Shown: positions 54,146 through 64,000 of the stretch, in pieces
Position numbering within the stretch: position 1 is the first letter of the stretch
How the letters are laid out: each line of letters opens with the position of its first letter
Assembly: GCF_021869535.1 (NCBI RefSeq)
Contig: NW_026262601.1
Coordinates: 17,646-81,645, forward strand
Direction of reading: 5' to 3'
From: Mytilus californianus
Taxonomy: Eukaryota > Mollusca > Bivalvia > Mytilida > Mytilidae
DNA: 64,000 bases
Position numbers and translations under genes: made by a program
The notes under the pieces: model-generated
Seen by the model: the letters and a program-made list of their open reading frames with translations, nothing else
Told to the model about the DNA's origin: nothing
The model's database searches: none

Positions 54146-55442
54146 CAGCGTCGACATTTCTTTATCATAGTGCTCAAAAAGTGTCAAAAACAGTAATTTT
54201 ACTTGATATTTGATGTGAAACCGTATTTTTTGGTGACAAATGAATTATTGATTAACTAGTTTTTAAGCTATAGTCTGTTTCATATTTGTATTGCGTTTTA
54301 CCTTAGAAACAAGGGTGGGTTCGACTTTTGACTTACTGTGGAGAGAATATGTCGTTTTCTGAACTTCTGCTGATTTGTTTGAAAAAAGCACGTACACGTC
54401 TAGAGTTTGGATATACAAATCGATTTTTAAACATGACAATCTCGATCCAAATGCTGTTATCGAAATTACCAAATTCAGTGAAAATGTACAGAAATGACCC
54501 CCATTGAACATTGAAATGTTCACTCGAATGGCAGACTATAAAAATTAGAATAGGCATGACATTTTGTAGTTAACGAATAGTTTTCGATGTTTAAACACAA
54601 ATATTTACACATTTTTCATATTTTGAAATGCTATAGTCTGTTTCAAAAATGTACTTTTATACGAAAATGGTTTCATTTAAAACTGTTGTTCAAAATTCAC
54701 CGTAGTAGTTACATATTGGATCGGTTTTGGTATCAATATAATCAGTACTTGATGACATATAAAGAATCATTGGAGAAAGTGGACATTATCTTCAGGCCCT
54801 TTTTAGCAGTACCGCATTTACTCAAAAAATCAGAAATTTTTTTTTCACATTTTTTGACTGGGGTCACCTCTGATAAAAAATTGTGAAAATTCAGAGAGTA
54901 ATGCCAGAACGTTTTGAAGATGATTTTTGTGTGGCATATATATTTGTGCATCTAACGAACTATGAATTGCATGATTCTAGAAAGTATTAAATACCGTATA
55001 GGTTACAATACACCATTAGATTTTATGGGCGCAGCCATTTTATGAGCATAACATGGTATTCAGAATTAAGAGTATAGCTAATCCTGATTGGTTGATATGT
55101 GCGCCCGTTATTTTTTGTTATTAGAGACTTCGTGCATTCTGCATTATACCAAAGGCCAAATAAATTATTTTCCTTAGCCCTAACGGAACTGAGATGTCTT
55201 TTAAACGCTAGGATGAGACACGTATTTTTATGTGCAAAATTGATAGGCATGGGAGATAAGTACAAATTACGCTAAGAAATGCAACGCGAACCTATATTTT
55301 TTGGACCAAAAAATACTGTCCTAATAACTTTTCTTTAATTCTAGCAAGGTTTCGTTTAAAAAATCAACTTTCTAAAGTCTGTATCTCGAAAAAGGCTATC
55401 ATTGTCGCCTATGGGGAAATTAATTGTTTATTTCAACCTATA
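54146..55442 (+). repeat. Satellite unit 52, long form, T at site 1135
   Basis: Extra segment 55001-55442; window 55280 is T. Site 565 T. Last T copy at this site in the window. Confidence 0.97.
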
Positions 55443-56739
55443 CAGCGTCGACATTTCTTTATCATAGTGCTCAAAAAGTGTCAAAAACAGTAATTTTACT
55501 TGATATTTGATGTGAAACCGTATTTTTTGGTGACAAATGAATTATTGATTAACTAGTTTTTAAGCTATAGTCTGTTTCATATTTGTATTGCGTTTTACCT
55601 TAGAAACAAGGGTGGGTTCGACTTTTGACTTACTGTGGAGAGAATATGTCGTTTTCTGAACTTCTGCTGATTTGTTTGAAAAAAGCACGTACACGTCTAG
55701 AGTTTGGATATACAAATCGATTTTTAAACATGACAATCTCGATCCAAATGCTGTTATCGAAATTACCAAATTCAGTGAAAATGTACAGAAATGACCCCCA
55801 TTGAACATTGAAATGTTCACTCGAATGGCAGACTATAAAAATTAGAATAGGCATGACATTTTGTAGTTAACGAATAGTTTTCGATGTTTAAACACAAATA
55901 TTTACACATTTTTCATATTTTGAAATGCTATAGTCTGTTTCAAAAATGTACTTTTATACGAAAATGGTTTCATTTAAAACTGTTGTTCAAAATTCACCGT
56001 AGTAGTTACATATTGGATCGGTTTTGGTATCAATATAATCAGTACTTGATGACATATAAAGAATCATTGGAGAAAGTGGACATTATCTTCAGGCCCTTTT
56101 TAGCAGTACCGCATTTACTCAAAAAATCAGAAATTTTTTTTTCACATTTTTTGACTGGGGTCACCTCTGATAAAAAATTGTGAAAATTCAGAGAGTAATG
56201 CCAGAACGTTTTGAAGATGATTTTTGTGTGGCATATATATTTGTGCATCTAACGAACTATGAATTGCATGATTCTAGAAAGTATTAAATACCGTATAGGT
56301 TACAATACACCATTAGATTTTATGGGCGCAGCCATTTTATGAGCATAACATGGTATTCAGAATTAAGAGTATAGCTAATCCTGATTGGTTGATATGTGCG
56401 CCCGTTATTTTTTGTTATTAGAGACTTCGTGCATTCTGCATTATACCAAAGGCCAAATAAATTATTTTCCTTAGCCCTAACGGAACTGAGATGTCTTTTA
56501 AACGCTAGGATGAGACACGTATTTTTATGTGCAAAATTGATAGGCATGGGAGATAAGTACAAATTACGCTAAGAAAAGCAACGCGAACCTATATTTTTTG
56601 GACCAAAAAATACTGTCCTAATAACTTTTCTTTAATTCTAGCAAGGTTTCGTTTAAAAAATCAACTTTCTAAAGTCTGTATCTCGAAAAAGGCTATCATT
56701 GTCGCCTATGGGGAAATTAATTGTTTATTTCAACCTATA
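55443..56739 (+). repeat. Satellite unit 53, long form
   Basis: Extra segment 56298-56739. Site 565 T, site 1135 A. Confidence 0.97.
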
Positions 56740-58028
56740 CAGCGTCGACATTTCTTTATCATAGTGCTCAAAAAGTGTCAAAAACAGTAATTTTACTTGA
56801 TATTTGATGTGAAACCGTATTTTTTGGTGACAAATGAATTATTGATTAACTAGTTTTTAAGCTATAGTCTGTTTCATATTTGTATTGCGTTTTACCTTAG
56901 AAACAAGGGTGGGTTCGACTTTTGACTTACTGTGGAGAGAATATGTCGTTTTCTGAACTTCTGCTGATTTGTTTGAAAAAAGCACGTACACGTCTAGAGT
57001 TTGGATATACAAATCGATTTTTAAACATGACAATCTCGATCCAAATGCTGTTATCGAAATTACCAAATTCAGTGAAAATGTACAGAAATGACCCCCATTG
57101 AACATTGAAATGTTCACTCGAATGGCAGACTATAAAAATTAGAATAGGCATGACATTTTGTAGTTAACGAATAGTTTTCGATGTTTAAACACAAATATTT
57201 ACACATTTTTCATATTTTGAAATGCTATAGTCTGTTTCAAAAATGTACTTTTATACGAAAATGGTTTCATTTAAAACTGTTGTTCAAAATTCACCGTAGT
57301 AGTGGATCGGTTTTGGTATCAATATAATCAGTACTTGATGACATATAAAGAATCATTGGAGAAAGTGGACATTATCTTCAGGCCCTTTTTAGCAGTACCG
57401 CATTTACTCAAAAAATCAGAAATTTTTTTTTCACATTTTTTGACTGGGGTCACCTCTGATAAAAAATTGTGAAAATTCAGAGAGTAATGCCAGAACGTTT
57501 TGAAGATGATTTTTGTGTGGCATATATATTTGTGCATCTAACGAACTATGAATTGCATGATTCTAGAAAGTATTAAATACCGTATAGGTTACAATACACC
57601 ATTAGATTTTATGGGCGCAGCCATTTTATGAGCATAACATGGTATTCAGAATTAAGAGTATAGCTAATCCTGATTGGTTGATATGTGCGCCCGTTATTTT
57701 TTGTTATTAGAGACTTCGTGCATTCTGCATTATACCAAAGGCCAAATAAATTATTTTCCTTAGCCCTAACGGAACTGAGATGTCTTTTAAACGCTAGGAT
57801 GAGACACGTATTTTTATGTGCAAAATTGATAGGCATGGGAGATAAGTACAAATTACGCTAAGAAAAGCAACGCGAACCTATATTTTTTGGACCAAAAAAT
57901 ACTGTCCTAATAACTTTTCTTTAATTCTAGCAAGGTTTCGTTTAAAAAATCAACTTTCTAAAGTCTGTATCTCGAAAAAGGCTATCATTGTCGCCTATGG
58001 GGAAATTAATTGTTTATTTCAACCTATA
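56740..58028 (+). repeat. Satellite unit 54, long form with 8-bp deletion (1289 bp)
   Basis: Extra segment 57587-58028. GTAGTAGTGGATCGG (57295-57309) replaces the usual sequence, in which TTACATAT (or the equivalent TACATATT) lies between GTAGTAG and TGGATCGG. The deletion removes site 565. Site 1135 equivalent is A. Confidence 0.97.
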
Positions 58029-59325
58029 CAGCGTCGACATTTCTTTATCATAGTGCTCAAAAAGTGTCAAAAACAGTAATTTTACTTGATATTTGATGTG
58101 AAACCGTATTTTTTGGTGACAAATGAATTATTGATTAACTAGTTTTTAAGCTATAGTCTGTTTCATATTTGTATTGCGTTTTACCTTAGAAACAAGGGTG
58201 GGTTCGACTTTTGACTTACTGTGGAGAGAATATGTCGTTTTCTGAACTTCTGCTGATTTGTTTGAAAAAAGCACGTACACGTCTAGAGTTTGGATATACA
58301 AATCGATTTTTAAACATGACAATCTCGATCCAAATGCTGTTATCGAAATTACCAAATTCAGTGAAAATGTACAGAAATGACCCCCATTGAACATTGAAAT
58401 GTTCACTCGAATGGCAGACTATAAAAATTAGAATAGGCATGACATTTTGTAGTTAACGAATAGTTTTCGATGTTTAAACACAAATATTTACACATTTTTC
58501 ATATTTTGAAATGCTATAGTCTGTTTCAAAAATGTACTTTTATACGAAAATGGTTTCATTTAAAACTGTTGTTCAAAATTCACCGTAGTAGTTACATATT
58601 GGATCGGTTTTGGTATCAATATAATCAGTACTTGATGACATATAAAGAATCATTGGAGAAAGTGGACATTATCTTCAGGCCCTTTTTAGCAGTACCGCAT
58701 TTACTCAAAAAATCAGAAATTTTTTTTTCACATTTTTTGACTGGGGTCACCTCTGATAAAAAATTGTGAAAATTCAGAGAGTAATGCCAGAACGTTTTGA
58801 AGATGATTTTTGTGTGGCATATATATTTGTGCATCTAACGAACTATGAATTGCATGATTCTAGAAAGTATTAAATACCGTATAGGTTACAATACACCATT
58901 AGATTTTATGGGCGCAGCCATTTTATGAGCATAACATGGTATTCAGAATTAAGAGTATAGCTAATCCTGATTGGTTGATATGTGCGCCCGTTATTTTTTG
59001 TTATTAGAGACTTCGTGCATTCTGCATTATACCAAAGGCCAAATAAATTATTTTCCTTAGCCCTAACGGAACTGAGATGTCTTTTAAACGCTAGGATGAG
59101 ACACGTATTTTTATGTGCAAAATTGATAGGCATGGGAGATAAGTACAAATTACGCTAAGAAAAGCAACGCGAACCTATATTTTTTGGACCAAAAAATACT
59201 GTCCTAATAACTTTTCTTTAATTCTAGCAAGGTTTCGTTTAAAAAATCAACTTTCTAAAGTCTGTATCTCGAAAAAGGCTATCATTGTCGCCTATGGGGA
59301 AATTAATTGTTTATTTCAACCTATA
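58029..59325 (+). repeat. Satellite unit 55, long form
   Basis: Extra segment 58884-59325. Site 565 T, site 1135 A. Last unit of the long run. Confidence 0.97.
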
Positions 59326-60180
59326 CAGCGTCGACATTTCTTTATCATAGTGCTCAAAAAGTGTCAAAAACAGTAATTTTACTTGATATTTGATGTGAAA
59401 CCGTATTTTTTGGTGACAAATGAATTATTGATTAACTAGTTTTTAAGCTATAGTCTGTTTCATATTTGTATTGCGTTTTACCTTAGAAACAAGGGTGGGT
59501 TCGACTTTTGACTTACTGTGGAGAGAATATGTCGTTTTCTGAACTTCTGCTGATTTGTTTGAAAAAAGCACGTACACGTCTAGAGTTTGGATATACAAAT
59601 CGATTTTTAAACATGACAATCTCGATCCAAATGCTGTTATCGAAATTACCAAATTCAGTGAAAATGTACAGAAATGACCCCCATTGAACATTGAAATGTT
59701 CACTCGAATGGCAGACTATAAAAATTAGAATAGGCATGACATTTTGTAGTTAACGAATAGTTTTCGATGTTTAAACACAAATATTTACACATTTTTCATA
59801 TTTTGAAATGCTATAGTCTGTTTCAAAAATGTACTTTTATACGAAAATGGTTTCATTTAAAACTGTTGTTCAAAATTCACCGTAGTAGTTACATATTGGA
59901 TCGGTTTTGGTATCAATATAATCAGTACTTGATGACATATAAAGAATCATTGGAGAAAGTGGACATTATCTTCAGGCCCTTTTTAGCAGTACCGCATTTA
60001 CTCAAAAAATCAGAAATTTTTTTTTCACATTTTTTGACTGGGGTCACCTCTGATAAAAAATTGTGAAAATTCAGAGAGTAATGCCAGAACGTTTTGAAGA
60101 TGATTTTTGTGTGGCATATATATTTGTGCATCTAACGAACTATGAATTGCATGATTCTAGAAAGTATTAAATACCGTATA
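59326..60180 (+). repeat. Satellite unit 56, short form
   Basis: 855 bp; site 565 is T. The only short unit to the right of 43769. Confidence 0.97.
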
Positions 60181-61477
60181 CAGCGTCGACATTTCTTTAT
60201 CATAGTGCTCAAAAAGTGTCAAAAACAGTAATTTTACTTGATATTTGATGTGAAACCGTATTTTTTGGTGACAAATGAATTATTGATTAACTAGTTTTTA
60301 AGCTATAGTCTGTTTCATATTTGTATTGCGTTTTACCTTAGAAACAAGGGTGGGTTCGACTTTTGACTTACTGTGGAGAGAATATGTCGTTTTCTGAACT
60401 TCTGCTGATTTGTTTGAAAAAAGCACGTACACGTCTAGAGTTTGGATATACAAATCGATTTTTAAACATGACAATCTCGATCCAAATGCTGTTATCGAAA
60501 TTACCAAATTCAGTGAAAATGTACAGAAATGACCCCCATTGAACATTGAAATGTTCACTCGAATGGCAGACTATAAAAATTAGAATAGGCATGACATTTT
60601 GTAGTTAACGAATAGTTTTCGATGTTTAAACACAAATATTTACACATTTTTCATATTTTGAAATGCTATAGTCTGTTTCAAAAATGTACTTTTATACGAA
60701 AATGGTTTCATTTAAAACTGTTGTTCAAAATTCACCGTAGTAGTTACATATTGGATCGGTTTTGGTATCAATATAATCAGTACTTGATGACATATAAAGA
60801 ATCATTGGAGAAAGTGGACATTATCTTCAGGCCCTTTTTAGCAGTACCGCATTTACTCAAAAAATCAGAAATTTTTTTTTCACATTTTTTGACTGGGGTC
60901 ACCTCTGATAAAAAATTGTGAAAATTCAGAGAGTAATGCCAGAACGTTTTGAAGATGATTTTTGTGTGGCATATATATTTGTGCATCTAACGAACTATGA
61001 ATTGCATGATTCTAGAAAGTATTAAATACCGTATAGGTTACAATACACCATTAGATTTTATGGGCGCAGCCATTTTATGAGCATAACATGGTATTCAGAA
61101 TTAAGAGTATAGCTAATCCTGATTGGTTGATATGTGCGCCCGTTATTTTTTGTTATTAGAGACTTCGTGCATTCTGCATTATACCAAAGGCCAAATAAAT
61201 TATTTTCCTTAGCCCTAACGGAACTGAGATGTCTTTTAAACGCTAGGATGAGACACGTATTTTTATGTGCAAAATTGATAGGCATGGGAGATAAGTACAA
61301 ATTACGCTAAGAAAAGCAACGCGAACCTATATTTTTTGGACCAAAAAATACTGTCCTAATAACTTTTCTTTAATTCTAGCAAGGTTTCGTTTAAAAAATC
61401 AACTTTCTAAAGTCTGTATCTCGAAAAAGGCTATCATTGTCGCCTATGGGGAAATTAATTGTTTATTTCAACCTATA
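60181..61477 (+). repeat. Satellite unit 57, long form
   Basis: Extra segment 61036-61477. Site 565 T, site 1135 A. Confidence 0.97.
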
Positions 61478-62774
61478 CAGCGTCGACATTTCTTTATCAT
61501 AGTGCTCAAAAAGTGTCAAAAACAGTAATTTTACTTGATATTTGATGTGAAACCGTATTTTTTGGTGACAAATGAATTATTGATTAACTAGTTTTTAAGC
61601 TATAGTCTGTTTCATATTTGTATTGCGTTTTACCTTAGAAACAAGGGTGGGTTCGACTTTTGACTTACTGTGGAGAGAATATGTCGTTTTCTGAACTTCT
61701 GCTGATTTGTTTGAAAAAAGCACGTACACGTCTAGAGTTTGGATATACAAATCGATTTTTAAACATGACAATCTCGATCCAAATGCTGTTATCGAAATTA
61801 CCAAATTCAGTGAAAATGTACAGAAATGACCCCCATTGAACATTGAAATGTTCACTCGAATGGCAGACTATAAAAATTAGAATAGGCATGACATTTTGTA
61901 GTTAACGAATAGTTTTCGATGTTTAAACACAAATATTTACACATTTTTCATATTTTGAAATGCTATAGTCTGTTTCAAAAATGTACTTTTATACGAAAAT
62001 GGTTTCATTTAAAACTGTTGTTCAAAATTCACCGTAGTAGTTACATATTGGATCGGTTTTGGTATCAATATAATCAGTACTTGATGACATATAAAGAATC
62101 ATTGGAGAAAGTGGACATTATCTTCAGGCCCTTTTTAGCAGTACCGCATTTACTCAAAAAATCAGAAATTTTTTTTTCACATTTTTTGACTGGGGTCACC
62201 TCTGATAAAAAATTGTGAAAATTCAGAGAGTAATGCCAGAACGTTTTGAAGATGATTTTTGTGTGGCATATATATTTGTGCATCTAACGAACTATGAATT
62301 GCATGATTCTAGAAAGTATTAAATACCGTATAGGTTACAATACACCATTAGATTTTATGGGCGCAGCCATTTTATGAGCATAACATGGTATTCAGAATTA
62401 AGAGTATAGCTAATCCTGATTGGTTGATATGTGCGCCCGTTATTTTTTGTTATTAGAGACTTCGTGCATTCTGCATTATACCAAAGGCCAAATAAATTAT
62501 TTTCCTTAGCCCTAACGGAACTGAGATGTCTTTTAAACGCTAGGATGAGACACGTATTTTTATGTGCAAAATTGATAGGCATGGGAGATAAGTACAAATT
62601 ACGCTAAGAAAAGCAACGCGAACCTATATTTTTTGGACCAAAAAATACTGTCCTAATAACTTTTCTTTAATTCTAGCAAGGTTTCGTTTAAAAAATCAAC
62701 TTTCTAAAGTCTGTATCTCGAAAAAGGCTATCATTGTCGCCTATGGGGAAATTAATTGTTTATTTCAACCTATA
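61478..62774 (+). repeat. Satellite unit 58, long form
   Basis: Extra segment 62333-62774. Site 565 T, site 1135 A. Confidence 0.97.
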
Positions 62775-64000
62775 CAGCGTCGACATTTCTTTATCATAGT
62801 GCTCAAAAAGTGTCAAAAACAGTAATTTTACTTGATATTTGATGTGAAACCGTATTTTTTGGTGACAAATGAATTATTGATTAACTAGTTTTTAAGCTAT
62901 AGTCTGTTTCATATTTGTATTGCGTTTTACCTTAGAAACAAGGGTGGGTTCGACTTTTGACTTACTGTGGAGAGAATATGTCGTTTTCTGAACTTCTGCT
63001 GATTTGTTTGAAAAAAGCACGTACACGTCTAGAGTTTGGATATACAAATCGATTTTTAAACATGACAATCTCGATCCAAATGCTGTTATCGAAATTACCA
63101 AATTCAGTGAAAATGTACAGAAATGACCCCCATTGAACATTGAAATGTTCACTCGAATGGCAGACTATAAAAATTAGAATAGGCATGACATTTTGTAGTT
63201 AACGAATAGTTTTCGATGTTTAAACACAAATATTTACACATTTTTCATATTTTGAAATGCTATAGTCTGTTTCAAAAATGTACTTTTATACGAAAATGGT
63301 TTCATTTAAAACTGTTGTTCAAAATTCACCGTAGTAGTTACATATTGGATCGGTTTTGGTATCAATATAATCAGTACTTGATGACATATAAAGAATCATT
63401 GGAGAAAGTGGACATTATCTTCAGGCCCTTTTTAGCAGTACCGCATTTACTCAAAAAATCAGAAATTTTTTTTTCACATTTTTTGACTGGGGTCACCTCT
63501 GATAAAAAATTGTGAAAATTCAGAGAGTAATGCCAGAACGTTTTGAAGATGATTTTTGTGTGGCATATATATTTGTGCATCTAACGAACTATGAATTGCA
63601 TGATTCTAGAAAGTATTAAATACCGTATAGGTTACAATACACCATTAGATTTTATGGGCGCAGCCATTTTATGAGCATAACATGGTATTCAGAATTAAGA
63701 GTATAGCTAATCCTGATTGGTTGATATGTGCGCCCGTTATTTTTTGTTATTAGAGACTTCGTGCATTCTGCATTATACCAAAGGCCAAATAAATTATTTT
63801 CCTTAGCCCTAACGGAACTGAGATGTCTTTTAAACGCTAGGATGAGACACGTATTTTTATGTGCAAAATTGATAGGCATGGGAGATAAGTACAAATTACG
63901 CTAAGAAAAGCAACGCGAACCTATATTTTTTGGACCAAAAAATACTGTCCTAATAACTTTTCTTTAATTCTAGCAAGGTTTCGTTTAAAAAATCAACTTT
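62775..64000 (+). repeat. Satellite unit 59, long form, truncated by window edge
   Basis: 1226 of 1297 bp are present; the extra segment begins at 63630 and stops at its position 371. Site 565 T, site 1135 A. The array continues beyond the window. Confidence 0.97.

Larger units (their letters stand above)
1..64000. repeat. Two-length tandem satellite array (855-bp and 1297-bp units)
   Basis: The whole window is head-to-tail copies of one unit in one orientation. Successive occurrences of the anchor CAGCGTCGAC lie 855 or 1297 bp apart, with two exceptions: 1296 bp (unit 10, 1-bp deletion) and 1289 bp (unit 54, 8-bp deletion). There are 29 complete short and 29 complete long units, plus a partial segment at each edge. 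Apart from the length form, I found only two shared variable sites (565 and 1135), three private substitutions and two private deletions, so pairwise identity is well above 99.9%. No spacer, gene or foreign insertion interrupts the array. This pattern is typical of eukaryotic satellite DNA kept uniform by unequal exchange and conversion. The family is not one I recognise. Centromeric or heterochromatic location is inference. Confidence 0.98.

Noticed and set aside
1-64000. CRISPR array or other short-repeat immune locus
   Set aside because: Repeats are 855 or 1297 bp and contiguous, with no unique spacers and no cas-like genes.
1-64000. Ribosomal DNA, 5S, tRNA or histone gene cluster
   Set aside because: No rRNA-like conserved blocks, no tRNA A/B box cloverleaf and no histone coding sequence are visible. 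The unit is AT-rich and non-coding.
1-64000. Assigning species or chromosome position
   Set aside because: The unit is not one I recognise, and satellites are usually lineage-specific. No telomeric repeat, gene or flanking unique sequence is present to anchor it.

Overview
The window is one uninterrupted tandem satellite array. It shows no convincing protein-coding gene, RNA gene, CRISPR array or phage/plasmid feature. The architecture is eukaryotic: kilobase-scale, AT-rich (roughly one third G+C by eye), nearly identical units repeated head to tail over more than 62 kb. It would fit pericentromeric, centromeric, sex-chromosome or B-chromosome heterochromatin. I do not recognise the satellite and cannot name the species; an invertebrate is a guess only.

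The repeat exists in two length forms. The short form (S) is 855 bp. The long form (L) is the same 855 bp followed by a 442-bp segment (1297 bp in total). Taking the unit to begin at CAGCGTCGAC, I count 58 complete units from 376 to 62774, 29 S and 29 L. They are flanked by the last 375 bp of a 442-bp segment at the left edge (1-375) and by a truncated L unit at the right edge (62775-64000). The array therefore runs off both ends. Unit order (window number): 1-3 SSL, 4-5 SL, 6 L, 7-9 SSL, 10 L, 11-13 SSL, 14-16 SSL, 17-30 fourteen S, 31 L, 32-34 SSL, 35-36 LL, 37-38 SL, 39-40 SL, 41-42 LL, 43 S, 44-55 twelve L, 56 S, 57-59 LLL.

The 442-bp segment looks like a single old insertion of a small non-autonomous DNA transposon that was later amplified with the satellite. 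A 438-bp core has imperfect 18-bp terminal inverted repeats (14 of 18 positions match) and is flanked by TATA on both sides. S units carry a single TATA at the same place. A microhomology deletion producing S from L remains possible.

Units are almost identical, so the few variants work as markers. Site 565 of the unit is C in units 1-12, 14, 15, 17 and 20, and T in all others that retain it. Site 1135, in the L segment, is A except in units 35, 41, 45, 47, 49 and 52, where it is T. Read with the length form, these markers show nested higher-order duplications: a tandem trimer (11-13/14-16), a second trimer (17-19/20-22), a tandem hexamer of 6898 bp (33-38/39-44) and three tandem L-L dimers (45-50). 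All four combinations of site 565 and length form occur, which points to exchange between units. The interest of the window lies in how this array evolves, not in an encoded system.
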